Positions 34,010 to 47,200 of a stretch of 64,000 nucleotides of DNA are shown in pieces. The stretch spans positions 237,377,922 to 237,441,921 of the forward strand of contig NC_081406.1 of assembly GCF_030272615.1 (NCBI RefSeq), given 5' to 3'. The stretch is from Cryptomeria japonica. Lineage: Eukaryota > Streptophyta > Pinopsida > Cupressales > Cupressaceae. The notes beneath the pieces were generated by a model. That model was given only the letters and a program-made list of their open reading frames with translations. It made no database searches and had not been told where the DNA came from. How positions within the stretch are numbered: position 1 is the first letter of the stretch; every line of letters begins with the position of its first letter. A program made the position numbers and the translations under genes.

Positions 34010-35296
34010 ATGAGTTTTACAACAATAAGCCCTACTTACACTATTCCCGTTAGACGAAGCCTTAGAATTAAGTCTTTCCAAGGTTTAATTACTGAGGAGA
34101 TGGAACCTAATTTGAATGGCCTTTTTAACGAGGACATGGGTAATTCCTCTAATCCTCTTAATGATGAAGAAGCTCTCCATGAGGTTTCTGTAGAACAACT
34201 TTCGAAATTGGATAACCAATTTGATGATTTTCGACAATGGATGTCTCAAGAATACCCCGATAGCGAAGCTCTTTCATTAATTGAGGGTCTAAAACGTATG
34301 GTTCAAAGTGATAAGAATGGAATTGATATTTTGCGTGGTATTGCACACATTGTTGATTCGAATGTGATGCCTATGAAGAGTTGTGCTGAAACTTTAGGTT
34401 ATACACAACCTCCTACTCAAGTTAATCATTCTATTCCTTTGACAACTCCTATTGCTAGTATACCTACTTTTACATCAAACATAATGACAACTTCAATACA
34501 AGACATTCCTCCTATGATCACCAGTCATGGGGGCAATCCCTCTTCTTCAACCAACCCTCTTCCTTCATTCAATCCAACTTCTTCATTCATTCCTTCAATG
34601 AGTGTCCCTATTTCATCTCCACAAATAAACACGACGCAAGGGGGCAATTCATTTAACCATTCCATTCCTCCTTGTAGTGTTCCTCCTTTCCAATCATCTC
34701 CTATGACTAACTATCATAGTGTCCCGCCACCTTACTCTCAATCAATACCTTCTTTCAATAACATAATACCTCCATCACAATCTAACACATCTAATATGAA
34801 CTCTTCGACTGAAGCGACCATTAACAATCTTGCACAAACTGTCTCTTCTTTACAGCAACAAATTGCCTCTATGAATCAATCTAAGTTTAGTGTGCCCACA
34901 TTTGATGTTGCGAGCCCACTTTCTCTTGACATTGTTCGAGCTATCCCCCCTAAACATGTTGAAATCCCGCATTTGGAGCTTTATAATGGTAAGGGTGATC
35001 CTCTAACACATGTTAAGACCTTTCAAACAATATGTACTGATTTTGCTTATGACCAAAGGTTGCTTGCAAAACTGTTTACTAGAACATTAAGAGATAAAGC
35101 CCTACAATGGTATTGCTCGTTGCCTTCTTATTCTATTACTTCTTTCGAACAACTTGCAAATACTTTTATTCAACAATTTCAAAACAATATAAGTCCTAAA
35201 GTTACTTTGATTGATTTAATGCATTGTAAACAAGGTGTTAAAGAAAAAGTGACTGATTTCATTGGTAGATATTCAAATTTCTTTTCCTGTACCTGA
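34010..35296 (+). pseudogene. Element C gag, N-terminal and core part
   Basis: Starts MSFTTISPTYTIPVRRSLRI at the first ATG of the leader's end. After an acidic region comes a long S/T/P/N/Q-rich linker (about residues 140-300). The retrotransposon gag core follows: LELYNGKGDPLTHVKTFQTI, LRDKALQWYCSLPS and FEQLANTFIQQFQNNI, ending KEKVTDFIGRYS. Gag forms the particle that packages element RNA in the cytoplasm. The frame breaks at about 35280: the element B copy reads GRYKHFHSQIAYCVPNGDVQ here, whereas C has lost a few residues beside a repeated TCAAATTTC, suggesting a small deletion between short repeats. Confidence 0.85.
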
Positions 35297-36218
35297 CAAT
35301 GACATCCAAAGAATCTTTATTTCTAATTTACAAAAAGATATTAGAGAAAAACTTCTGTTTTCTGAGTTTACTTCTTTCCAACAGTTGTGCGCAACTCTTC
35401 ACAATTATCAACTGACTGCGAGTCAAATGGAACAAGCAAATCCTATGGCTTCGAGTGATAAGGGTGATAGTAGTCAAAAACCATTTGGGAAGTTTAAACC
35501 GAATAGAGAGTCCATTAAATTCAATGAAAACATCATCAACAACAATGTGAATGCAGCATCAGGTGTGCCTCCTATTTCTAAGTTTTTCAAGAAAGAAAGA
35601 AAGTTTACTCCTTTGAATGAATCATTGCATAGTATTATGAATAAGTTATTGGAACAAAATGTGCTCACTCTCCCTCCTATAAAGCAAATAGATCCTGCAA
35701 AGATTAATTCACCCTATTTTGATAACAAATCTTTTTGTCAATTTCATCGTCATCCTGGGCATGATACTGAAAAATGTTTTGCTTTAAAGGGTAAAATTCA
35801 AGATTTGATTGATAATAATACTATCTCTGTTTCTGGTGTGAATGATAAAGGCAACACATCTGTAGCTCCTCCTAACCAAAATCTTAAGATTTTTACAGAT
35901 CCATTGCCTTCTCATACCTCTAATGCGATTGATACTAATGATTCCTCTGTCTCACTTGATGATCTTATGTCTATGACTCCAAATGTGATTAACTTTGTAG
36001 AGCAGCAGAAAATCCCTAAAGAACCTTCTATCACCTTTGATTCCAGTGAAACTATCAAGGCACCTGATGGTCCTTTATATATAGTTGCAAAAGTCAAAAA
36101 TACACCTTGTCGTGGAGTGCTTATTGATCCTTCTTGCATGGTTAATGTCATTACTGAAGAATTTCTTTTTACTTTGCAATTGAATCAAGTGATCTATGAC
36201 AAAAAAATGTGGTTGTGA
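35262..36218 (+). pseudogene. Element C gag C-terminus, zinc finger and protease-like domain
   Basis: Continues gag in a new frame (FPVPDNDIQRIFISNLQKDI). A gypsy-type knuckle follows, CQFHRHPGHDTEKCFALKGK (about 35740-35800). Then a retropepsin-like domain reads GPLYIVAKVKNTPCRGVLID then PSCMVNVITEEFL (about 36070-36160). The catalytic Asp is followed by P-S-C instead of T/S-G, which may be inactive or a family trait, since element B has LIDLVCMVNVITKEYL. The frame breaks at a run of seven A at about 36204 and continues in the next entry. Confidence 0.8.
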
Positions 36219-37426
36219 AACTATTTGATGCATTTTCTTCTCCTGCAATTGGTTCTATTACATTACCTATTGAGGTCCATAACAAATCCCTTGATGTGGA
36301 CTTTTCTATTATTCCATCATCCGAACAATTTCGTGTGAAGCTAGGCTATCCTTGGCTATCTTCCATGAAAGCTATTGCTTCTCCTATTCACAAGTGTTTG
36401 AAATTTCCCCATAATGGTGAAGTTGTTACTGTCAATCATAGCCTCTTTAAACCAGCTGAAAGAACTTCTAGTGTTCCTATTGATTACTTTTGGCCTAAAC
36501 AATTCCAATCTCTTCCTCCGCGAAGTGATCATCTTTTTAAATCTTATCAAAAGTGGAAAAAAGATATGATCCTATCTCTAAGTGAACCTAGAACACCCAA
36601 ACTTGATATTCCTATCATTCTTGAGAAGGAAGTTCTTCCTTTGAAAGATAAAACTAATGTCTTTCCTCAAGAAGATTCCCAACCCATTCCTATGAATGTG
36701 ACTATGCCTATATCTAATAAACTTCCTAAAAGTAGACCTATACCTCCTCGTCATGATGGACTTGGTCTCCTTCCTAAACCAAATATTCCTCCCTTATATG
36801 GAGCAGTTCCTCCTCCTTCCTCTTATGGAGAGAAGAGACCTTCCTCTTCTCCTATTATTCAACCTAAGAGACCACAACCTAAACACCCAAGTGATAAGGA
36901 TGAGAACATTCCTCCTCCTCAATCTTCGCAACTTCCTACTAAGACTAGACGAAATCGTTCTGCATGTGAACGCCGATGAAAGCGTCGTCTTAGAGCTCAG
37001 GCAGTTGCTTCTCAAACTTTACAATCCCCAAAAACACCTTCAGCCAGTATTATTCCATTTTCTCCTCAGCCGACGATTGAGTCGAAATCTCCTAAACATA
37101 AGATGCATGATGGTCTTGATCCTGTGCGAGTTAAAGAGCCTATTTTTATAAATCTTGATGATGATATAGATGAAAATGTTACTCTTGTTCATTCTGATAG
37201 TGAATATGAATATGTTGATGTTGATAACCATTTATCTAACACATTTTCTAAAGCACTTATCCTAGCTCCTAGACAAGAACAACGTGGCTCGGAACATGAA
37301 CATAGCCCTTGTTTGGATCTTGTGATAGCTCCATCTGCTGTGTTGGATGTTCCTCCTCTAGCATGTTTCCTACCTTCCCGGAATATTGATCAGCAAGATC
37401 GGGGGGTAGATGACGTGCTAGACTAG
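36209..37426 (+). pseudogene. Element C protease end and unique C-terminal domain
   Basis: The first ~60 residues finish the protease-like fold (VVKLFDAFSSPAIGSITLPI, then FRVKLGYPWLSSMKAI). A proline- and lysine-rich tail follows, with RPIPPRHDGLGLLPKPNIPP, PKRPQPKHPSDKDE and RRNRSACERR, then a TGA at 36979 that probably replaces an arginine CGA. The frame continues through RRLRAQAVASQ to an acidic end, FINLDDDIDENV, SEYEYVDVDNHLSNTFSKAL and APRQEQ, stopping at 37426. Element B has an equivalent end (FSKALTIAPSDKQ, NGPCLEHVVAPS), so this domain is conserved between families. Its role is unknown. Confidence 0.75.
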
Positions 37427-38175
37427 TAACATTAGCATAGCAGATTCTCTCCTCCTCCCTTGATCTCTTTTGTTACTTCTTCTATGTGTTATTCTCATTC
37501 TTCTATTTGTTGTCCTTAGTGTTGTCTACTTGAGGACGATGCAAAGCATTGAGATCTCTTTTGGTCTCTCTAATGTTGACTCAAAAGACACATGTGTTCC
37601 CTTCTTCTAGGTGACCTTTCTTGATTGGGGAATGAAGAACAATTATGCATACATACATATGATATACATGAATTATCATATAGCATACTGACCCCGAGGA
37701 AAGCGAAGTCACCTTGTGCTTTGTGTTTTGTGTCTATTATCCTTGGGCTTATCTCACACTTGGGGGCTAAATCCTTGTGATAACGTGCTCCTTTCTCATT
37801 TCTTATATGTATCACTACCTTAAAGCAATCATCCCCGGTGAGGCGTGTGCGATCACTTTAATGTAGGGGGGCATACATCCCGTTCATATCTTTTCAAGAT
37901 ACTTGAAAATTTCTTGACAAATTTAGCTTTGCCTTGAAAATTTTTGATATCTTTCTTGCATGACTCATAGTGAGGGAACCTTACTACTGACAGTCATGGT
38001 TCTCCCTCGTGATCTTCCCTTTTACTTTGTCAATCGAAGTCGTAAGATCCTTAGTCCACTGGGGGCTTGGTGTATCTTGCCTCCTTGACGTGGTGAAAGT
38101 TTTTCAATGTTGTTTCCTTGTACTTTACCGGAAGTATGAGCGTACGCTTATACTCCCGCTAAAGTGGGGGCTAAA
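37427..38175 (+). other. 3' tail and polypurine tract of element C
   Basis: Non-coding. The last bases before the LTR, CTAAAGTGGGGGCTAAA (38159-38175), are the polypurine-type tract for plus-strand priming. The equivalent in element B is GCTAAAGTGGGGACTAGA. Confidence 0.75.
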
Positions 38176-39407
38176 TGTAGCATCCTAAAATTGCGACACT
38201 TGCAATTTCGACTGCATTTGGGTCTTCACGATGGCGGTGCAACGTTGAACCTGAATGGAGACCTCGAAACCTGCTTGTGACATCAAAAACTGCATTTCTC
38301 TGCACCTTGGCCTGATCCCTCCTTGCACCCTGCTGCCCCGGGAGGTGGGACCATGGCGCCCAGTGCCTTGGTCCCTCAGGACCATGGCGCCTAGCGCCCT
38401 GGTCCCTGGCCCTATTTTGGGCCTGGTCTCTTTTGGGCATCGGGTCTTTAAGTTTGCAATTCGAGAAATAATGTTTCCTGGTCGGCCTAAGGTCGGAAAA
38501 ATCAGTCTATCAACCCTAATTGACAAGTATATAAACTACTTTTCCTCTCCTAGAAAGAGAGGAAGGAAATAGGCAAGAGCAAGAGGCGAAAGCGATATTC
38601 AAACATTCAAACATTCAAGCATTCAAGCATTCCTTCAAACAATTGAGCATTCTAAGTCTCCATTCAAGGCTAGGTGTTGCATTCAAGACAAGGATTCAAC
38701 CATTGAAGAGGAGATCACTTACAACACATAACACATAACGTACATTACACCTTCGCATGTAAGAATACAAACATTCTTACAACAAAGTATCAGTACTTGT
38801 TTACATTACAAACATTTACATTTACAACATTCTCATTTCTTGGTTAATTCCAAAACCGGGGTTTGACCTAAAGGCAAACCCCTAATCCCTAACCCCCCAA
38901 TCGTCCTCTCTTTTCTATGTGTAGGTTGAAGGTATGCGGCTATAATTGAAGATCTGGAATCCTTGTGCAGAGACGAACAGATCCACCTTCGTTTCGCGGA
39001 TTTTTCGGAGGACCGTGTGCACGCCGGGCGCCATTGGCCTGTCAACTTTTGCTCAAATTTGCAGAAAAGCACCGTCTCGACATTTTACTGCTAATTCCAG
39101 GTCCGCAGCTTCATCCCATATCCCTATCTCTGTTTACAAGCGAATCTTTCTTGCTTCTACATACATTCCTAGTTCAATCATTCTATCTATATTCTTTACA
39201 AAAGAGGGTATCCTTGATGTCTTAACCCTTGAAACTCATTTAGAATCCAATCCTGCATTGCGTGGGATCGGATCTTGTATTTTTCAACCCCTCTTTTGAA
39301 TGTAAAGTCTCTCCTAAGTGAAAACCATCAACCCTAGTGACTCTCCCTTCTCTCTCCTTGGAGTTGGGGAGGGGAGAACAACTAGGGTTCGATTTTTCCG
39401 CTTTACA
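38176..39407 (+). repeat. 3' LTR of element C
   Basis: Same length (1232 bp) as the 5' LTR, with scattered single-base differences, for example TGTAGCATCC for TGTAGCGTCC. Many of the differences are C/T or G/A. Confidence 0.95.
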
Positions 39408-39524
39408 AGTAGCATTGAAAAAATTTCATCAAGATATTACAGAGGCAAGACACATCAAGCCCCCAAGGACTTAGAATCTTATCAATCTAATATCAAGATA
39501 AAAGGAGCAAAACATGGAGAGAAT

Positions 39525-40692
39525 TGTTGGCATTTTGATGATGTTTTGATTGTCATTGATGGACACACACTTTCTTGATGTATGAGTTATGCTCAACTGG
39601 TAATTGTTCCAATCGGTATTGTGTATTATGAAATGAATAGTCTTTAGACTATTGGTATTTTGTAGAAGATGGTTTACCGGTCAGAGATTGACTGAAGATC
39701 CCAAGCGGTATGAAGACCCCAAGTGGTTCGAGGATCTCAAGCGGTACGAAGGACCCAAGTGGTAGTTAACTTTTGATCGGAACACTATGATCTTCCAGTC
39801 TTCATTTTTGACAATCGGTAATCGGTATATTGTATTAACCGGTATATATCTGTGATGAGTTACCAACCAGTATTACTGTAATGTGTGATGAGTTATCATC
39901 CACCGACACTTTGGCAGTGTGTTTGTGCCACGTTACCAAATGTGTCTAGATGCACTGAACCTAGGAACTTTTAGTTTAATTCTATTGGACCGACATGAAA
40001 TCAGATTCCTTTATAAGGACATCATGTCTAGGGTTTGAGTGTGTGAGATATAGAATAGAAAAGGTTATGTGTGATCATTGAAGAGAAGATTAGGTTTGTT
40101 TGAAGAGATAGAGTGTGGAGATATTGAAGATTGAAGTAATGCTGAAATGCATTAACAAGGAGCTGTCAAGGATCTAATTTAGCATACTGTTCTAGCATCT
40201 AGATCATTCACTTGTTGATTACTCACATCTTCGACAAGTTTGAAACCCTTAACTGGGTACGCCTAGCAAATCCTTTGTAAATACTCTAACAAGGTGGTTC
40301 ACAACTGTGGATCTTAAATCCTCTAACGGGTAGCATTTAATAGGACTTATCTCCTAACAAAGACCTAGATTCCTAACAGGATCTGTTCTAGTGAAGAACA
40401 TTGTATGACCTTAACCGGTTTGACCTTAACCGGTCTGGTTACTATTCTGTAGATAGTTACTTGTGATTTTATGCTCACCGTGGTTTTTTCCCATTTGGGT
40501 TTCCATGTCAAATATCTTGTGTTATGGTGATTGTTCTTTTGTGGGTGAATGCTTTGTTTGCTATTTAGTTTGCACTTATCTTAACTGATTTATTAGTGAA
40601 TCTGTTGCACCGATTATCTGCTAAACTATTTAGAAGTTTGATTACAGTTTTTTTTGGTATAATAATTCACCCTCCCCTCTTAGTATTCATCA
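39525..40692 (+). repeat. 5' LTR of element D
   Basis: TGTTGGCATTTTGATGATGT to TTAGTATTCATCA, 1168 bp. It is longer than the 3' LTR mainly because two segments flanked by short repeats (GTGATGAGTTA near 39853-39900 and GACCTTAACCGGT near 40408-40435) are single in the 3' copy. TTTATAAGGACA at 40011 is a TATA candidate. The CCGTGGTTTTTTCCC block shared with the other copia LTRs is at 40478-40530. Confidence 0.9.
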
Positions 40693-40694
40693 AT

Positions 40695-40707
40695 TGGTAT
40701 CAGAGCC
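40695..40707 (+). other. Primer-binding site of element D (initiator Met tRNA type)
   Basis: TGGTATCAGAGCC, two bases after the LTR end. Typical for plant copia elements. Confidence 0.85.
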
Positions 40708-41487
40708 AACCTTTCTATAAGTCTAACCACTTGGAAGGAGATATGGGGAATACAGTGTGAGGGAACTTACTCATCGTCTCACTCAAACTAAGAAAGCCTA
40801 TGATGAACTCAAGGTCAAGTATAAAGCCTCTTTGGCCAAGAGAAGAAAGCATGCTAAGAAACTGATGGAACTCACTGAAAATAGCTCTTCTGATGAAGCA
40901 GACATGGATGCCCTAGTTGAAGAAGTTGAAAAACTGAATGAATCTAAAGCCAACCTGAGAAGAGAGTTGGAAGAACTGACTATCAAAATGTGTCAAGAGC
41001 TTGAGAGCAGAAGTAAAGGTGAAGATCTGGTAAAAGACAAAGATCATGAGATCTCCAAGCTGAAGCAAGAAATCAGTACCCTTATAGCTCATCTCCAAGA
41101 GAGTAAAGTGGAAAAAGAAGAAATGCAAGGTGAACTAAACATGGCTATTTCTGAGAATGCAACCTTGATGGAATCCAATGCTGCTATTTCCAAGGAACTT
41201 ACTGAGTCAAAAGAAATACTTGCCAAATTGAATCAGAGTACTGCTATGCTAGAGCAAAAGCTAGAATAGGAAAATACAACAAAGGATACCACTAGACTTG
41301 GTTTCTCTGGGTATGAGGAAGGTGAGACCTCTAGAACAAAAGCTAGAGCATCAAAGAAGCAACCGACATCCAAGGATGAAGGTAAGCAAAAATTTAAATC
41401 TGTTTGCTTTAATTATTTCAAAGAAGGACATACTGCCAATGTGTGTAGAAGCAAGGCCTACAATAATTTTCCTTACTGAGGGGCAAA

Positions 41488-43322
41488 TGTAGTCACATAA
41501 ATCTGTCCACTTAATTAAATGAATACTTAGTATTTATTTGATTATTTAACCATCAATTAATAATTAATTAAATTAATATTTAATTAATTCATCTTAACCC
41601 TCTTCTCCTATTAATTAAATAAATTATTCAATTTATTTGATTTAATTCACTTAACCAAATTCAGACCATTAATTAAATAAATAAATCATATTTATTTAAT
41701 TAAATATTCTCTCACATTTAAATAAATTAATATTTATTTAAATCCCCCAAAAATCCCACCTCTCACATTTAAATAAATTAACATTTATTTAAATCACCTT
41801 TATCCTCCACCCACTTGCATTTTCCTACAAATGCAAGTTGCACAATTATTTTAAATAAATAATTTATTTAAATCACCTTTATCCTCCACCCACTTGTATT
41901 TTCCTACAAAAGCAAGTTGCACAACTATTTTAAATAAATTATTTATTTAAAATCCTATTTATCCTCACCCACTTGAAACCTTTAATGGTTTCCCTTAAAG
42001 TATTCAAACTTGATGGCTTTAAAGTCTTCAAACTTGATGGCTTCCTTCTATAGTCTTCTTAAGACTTTAATGGTTTTCCTTAAAGTCTTCAAGCCTTTAA
42101 TGGTTTCCCTCAAAGTCTTCAAGCATTTAAATGCTTTATCTTCATTTTCTCATTTAAATAAATTAATATTTATTTGAATATTTATCCAAATGCAAATTAC
42201 ACCATTTAATTGAAATAAATGATTTTATTTTAATTGAAAATACCAAAATTTCTCCCACTTGCATTTTCCTACAAAATCCACTTGTATGCCTAAACCCCTT
42301 CTAGATTCTTCTAAACCCTTCCTAATTAGCCTAAATTCATCCCTTAAATATTGTCACATTCCTAAGCAAATTGGAGTCACTTCTCAAAGACTCCAAAGTC
42401 TTTGAAAAGCAATTAATGCTTTGTGTGTTCAACAAATTAACCCTCAAAGTCTTGGATAACCTTTGAAAGCTTCCAACCTTCAACCACTAAATGGCTCAAA
42501 GTCTTTGATAACCATTGAAGGCTTTCAACCTTCAACCACTTAATCCCCAAAGTCTCCAATAACCATTAATGGTTACCTCAAACCCTCCCACATGGTTAAA
42601 ACATTTGTTTTGACTCAACCTCTACCCAACCCAAAGGTCTCATCAGGCCATTAATGCTTTGACCATGATTATCTCTTAAACATTTGCACAAAGGTTTATC
42701 CTTGGATTAACTCTTAATCCAGTGGGTAATCTTAATTTAGACTTGACCCTTGCCTTCTAGATAACCATGAGGTCTTCTCAGGCCTTTAATGCCTCCAACC
42801 TCTTCTCTCAACCCAATCCTATGTTGAAACTTGTCACCATTTTATTGGTGCCAATTGTGCACATGGATCCCCAACTTTCAATCCTAACCCTTGTTAAGAT
42901 TGCTCAATCTTAACCCTTCATTTCCCTATTTCTTCTATAAATAGAACCCTTCTCCTCAAGCAAAAGGAGAAGCATTTTAGAGTATTGTTGTTATACTGGC
43001 ATTAGCATAGAGCTTTTTCATAGCATCACTATCTACTCTAGCATAGTATTTAGCTTTTCATTTCATATTTGAAGCTTAGTATTAAATCTCAATCCTCCAT
43101 AAGCATCCATAGTGCAAAAAGCTGCTGAGAGCTACACTCATTTGGGACTTGGAGAGGAGAGGAACAAGGGAGGAGCAACTATGAGCATCTTGATTAGCTA
43201 TTTCATTTTATGTTTATATGCTTTCTATTTCATGCTTAATATCTCTCTTGATATGCCTGTTTAGGATAATCTTTTGTTGCTAACACTAACGTTTGTTTCT
43301 TGTGCTCTTGTGTGTGTTGCCA
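41488..43322 (+). repeat. Solo LTR inserted in element D ORF1
   Basis: TGTAGTCACATAAATCTGTC to TGTGTGTTGCCA, 1835 bp, flanked by GCAAA (41483-41487) and TCAAA (43323-43327), an imperfect 5-bp duplication. The first third is full of TTAATTAAATAAA words. The middle has CTTTAATGGTTTCCCTTAAAG repeats (41970-42130). A TATA box, CTATAAATAG, is at 42935-42944. The sequence before it, GAGGGGCAAA, resembles a purine tract, so a short piece of the donor's interior may also be present. Confidence 0.6.
42935..42944 (+). promoter_or_regulatory. TATA box in the solo LTR
   Basis: CTATAAATAG, a near-consensus plant TATA box, followed by a pyrimidine-rich stretch likely to hold the transcription start. Confidence 0.5.
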
Positions 43323-44220
43323 TCAAACAGATTTTCTAATCCTTTTTGCAGAGCATCAGAAACTATTATGCATGCAAAAAGTTTGGGCATAGAGCATTTG
43401 AATGCAGGTTGGTTTTGCACAATACTAGGAGATATCCTCCAAGGACTCAAGGAGTTATTCTGGAACTTCCTATGAACCACAGTCCTAACCGACACAATAC
43501 CTATGACCATCGGTCAGTTGGTTATCAAGAGGAAACTAGTTGGAGAGCAACTTGTTTGATCTGTTGTGGTAGCGGTCACACTACTGCAACATGCAGAAGG
43601 AAGAATGGAAGTATGGATAACGAACCATGGAGAACAACTGGAATGGTATGCTATCATTGCAACAAACCGGGACACACTACCAGAACTTGCAGACTGAGAA
43701 AGAACCTATCGGGTGATATACCAATCACTCCAGAAGGGAAGATTGATGTTGAAACTATTCAGGTGTAAATGAATAAAACTTGGAAAAAGAAATCAGAAGA
43801 AGAGTCACAGGATGAACCTGCTTCTGCAACTAGTGTGGAAGTCTCTGAACCGACAAACTGAGCTTCAAAAAAGCTTAGGGGGAACATATCGGTGAGATAT
43901 TTCAAACTCCCAGTTTATATCGGTAAAGACCTTTACCAGTATATATTACCTATCAGTTGACAGAAGATCTGAGGTGATAAAGGCAAAATTAGGGTTTGTA
44001 CCCTAGTAGTGATGAATTTATTATGATCAGTGAGAGTTTGTTTAAAAGGGTTTTCATTGTCATTTTCACTTATCTGTTTTCGAAAGAAGAATCTTCAAGA
44101 GCAGAGCAACGAGAGCAATTTGTTTAGCATTTGGAGAAATTGTGTGTGAAATATTGCAATAATCTTCAAGCAATCAGTGAAGAACACTAAGTGGTGAACT
44201 AGCAATCGAAGTGGTGAACT

Positions 44221-47200
44221 ATGCGCGATATTGGAAAACCTAAATTTCAGATTGTGAAGGTATTTTCTGAAATTATTTCTTATCATCTAGTTATGGCTTT
44301 TGCATCGCATTATAGTTCTAGTGCACTTGAATATACACCTGATTTTCTTCAAAAGAAAATGAGATACAATGCCCTATCTCAAATTCCTGCCAGAGTTATT
44401 GTGGAGGAAGATATTTCAGGGTATATAGACTATAAGTTGGAAGACCTAGCATCCCTAGTAATTCACTCCTAGGTAAGTCTGTTCTGTGGAGATGACAAGA
44501 AGATCAAACCAGAGTATAGCATCTTCGAGAAGATGAAGCTACATAATGCAGTATACTTTCTGGAAGAATTTACAGAAGAACATATTCACATTATTCTCAA
44601 CAGAGTGCATAGTGACAAGATGTATCTTGAGTGGACCCATGACATCACACCGGAAGCGATTCATGTTGTCACTAGATTCTGCAATGTTGGAGAAGTACCA
44701 GTTCTACGGAAGGTCACCAAAACTAAAATGATAGAGCTCATCGGTTTTGTGAGTGACCAACGGATAATGACTGTCAACACTATTTTTGATGATCTGGTAA
44801 AATATGCTTGCATGGTGATTGGTTACAAGATATTTTATGCCAGCAAAATGAATTATGTCCCTGTTGCTATGGTGAATGTTGCTTATAGGATGATCAAGGA
44901 AGATACTAAATATAACCTATGTACCTGCTTACAGAAGCAATTGTTGGTGAATCTGAAATCCATCAAACAAGACAAATCACTGAGGTTCAGGTTTGGCCAA
45001 CTTCTGGTCGGTCTATTCTTCTATTTTCAAGGTTATTTCCCTGGAGTCGGTAATGTTCAATGGTCTACTGACCTACTAGTTTCCAAATAGATTAAGGAGA
45101 GTCTACAAGCAGTGGGAACTGCATATCCTAAGGTTCTAAATAAGTATTTCAATGAATTCAAACAAAAGATGAACCAGAGAATAAGGATATCTGGTGATAT
45201 TGTGAAGAAGTATGAAGATGACATCTGCTTCACAATAAGGACAGATGACTGCATAATGGAAGCTGTGGAACCTAGAAAGGAAGTAGTTGGCCCTATGGGG
45301 TATGAAGTGGTGAATGACTTATTGATTGGGTATGCCTCTACCCTACTTGCCTCACCACTGGATGCAAAGAAGAAAAGAACCGGTACCTACTTGGAGAGGG
45401 TCACATTGATTGAGGAACCAAAGTAGAAAAAGGGCAAAGCAGTGCCATTGGTATCTGCACCGATTACATCTCCCAGTCCAAAAGTGACCAAGCGGTCACC
45501 AGCCAAAAAGAAACCTGAGATTATTTTGGCAAAAGTATTCGAGAGGAAGCAAAAAACTAGGAATCACTCACCGGAGTTAGAGGAGACTGAACCGAAGGTT
45601 GAAATAAAGAAGTCAAGGCAATCAAGCAAAAAGCCGAAGTCTATCGGTAATGTACCAACAACTTCTGCACTGGTAAATATAGATATCACCTCTTATAAAC
45701 CAATGACACACTGTTAGAGGACAATAAAGAATAATAGGAGGTCATTAAATATTTATGTGATAATGATCGGTCACCTTCTAAGATTAAATTTGTTACTCCA
45801 AATTCTTTGTATAATTCTTTGGATAACAAATGGCGCATTGCCATTGAGAGAGAACAAGAGATTAGAGAGAAAATTTTTGTATAGTACTTTCCTGATGCTT
45901 CAAATTTTGAGTTATTTGAAATTATGGATAAGAACAAAGGCATCTTCTTTATGAGAAGGAGGAGACTTAGGGTACTAGAAGGTAAAACTTCTTAAGTAGA
46001 AAAAGATACACACATACATGTTAAAGCTGTTGTCGAAATACACCAAGTATCTGAAGCCACTAGGAAGGATGATCAAGAACCTGACCTATCCTCAGGCAAA
46101 TCGGATGAGGTATTTGATAGTCAAAGTGGAAGAGTGACAAAAAAAATTGACCCTATTGATGTTGATGCATTAGATAATGAGGATGTCACTCCTGACAAAG
46201 AAAAAGTTGAGAAAGAGAAAGAGGATAAAAAGAAAGTAGAGAAAGAACAAGAGGAAAAAGCAAGGCAAGAAGAAGAAGAAGAGAAGAAGAGAGAAGAAGA
46301 TAAGAGAAAAGAAGAGAAGAAGAAAGAAGAAGACAAGAGGAAGGAAGAAGAAAGGAAGAAGGAGGAAGAGAAGAAAAAGCAAGAAGAGGATAAGAAGAAG
46401 GAAGAGGAGAAAAAGAAAGAGTCAGAGAAGAAGAAAGAAGAAGAAAAGAAAAGAGTGGAAGAGGAGAAGGAAGCAGAGAAGAGAAAACAAGAGGAGATCC
46501 AGACCAAAGAAGGAGGGCAGACTCCTAAGGCAACTGGTGATCAAACCAAGCGGGTTGATTCCACCAGTCCTATTGATCTAACTCTTGCATGTTTGACTCA
46601 ATCTATAGATGAGTCTAAGCTACTTTGAGGCATCAAACTTGCACAGGAGAGACTGGAAGAATTGCGGAAGAAGAAAGAACAGGATGTCATACAAATTGCA
46701 GTTGATACCCTTACTAGTCTAATTCCCAGTACTAAGCTCCCCAGTACTGACTCCTCTCTATCCAAGCTCAAACTTCTTTGTACCATAGTAGAGGACCAGG
46801 TACAATACTTGGAAGATGTTTCTCAAGCAACTGCAAGAAAGAACCATGAAAAGGCACTCAATATTGCTTTAGTCAAGCAAATGAATGAATTCAAGACACA
46901 ACTACTAAAGTAGTAGAATGATATCAGTGTTGCTATGGGTGAGGGTAAATTACTTTTGAGTAAAGTCTGCCAACCCCATCTATTTTGTGAAGATGTGCTC
47001 AAATAGAAAGCTCAAATCCAATCGGAGTTACAGGAATATATCAACAACTTCAAGATGCCCTATGATTTATTCACGGCCTATGGACAAATTGTTCATCATT
47101 TTTAGCATCAGACTGCCAAGATGGACTTAGAGATCAACAACCGGACTCAAGATTTGTAGGAGCTTCAATTGCTCCTATTGCCAAAACTGCAGGTTCTTCA

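Larger units (their letters stand above)
31593..39407 (+). mobile_element. Element C: complete gag-protease-only gypsy LTR element
   Basis: Two 1232-bp LTRs (31593-32824 and 38176-39407) flank a 5.35-kb interior, and AGTAG occurs directly outside both ends (31588-31592 and 39408-39412). The LTRs differ at only a few percent by eye, so it is the youngest large insertion here. The interior has a primer-binding site, a long leader with repeated hairpin modules, gag, a zinc-finger region, a protease-like region, a proline-rich tail and a purine tract. There is no RT, RNase H or integrase, and only 750 bp lies between the last stop and the 3' LTR. It therefore depends on enzymes from another element. 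Confidence 0.9.
40744..43768 (+). pseudogene. Element D ORF1: coiled-coil, multi-zinc-knuckle gag-like protein
   Basis: A MGNTV start (40744) runs straight into VRELTHRLTQTKKAYDELKV, so the usual copia gag core (UBN2-type) seems deleted. About 170 residues of coiled coil follow (LRRELEELTIKMCQELESRS, KLKQEISTLIAHLQES), ending in TAG at 41268. Then come the knuckle-like CFNYFKEGHTANVC, the inserted LTR (41488-43322), and three more: YYACKKFGHRAFEC, CLICCGSGHTTATC and CYHCNKPGHTTRTC. The last two are perfect CX2CX4HX4C; the first two have one Cys changed to Tyr. It ends near 43768 (IDVETIQV). Copia gag usually has one or two knuckles. Confidence 0.7.

Noticed and set aside
46121-46507. Minus-strand S/F-rich ORF opposite the E/K tract
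   Set aside because: Shadow of the purine-only microsatellite coding for the E/K helix.
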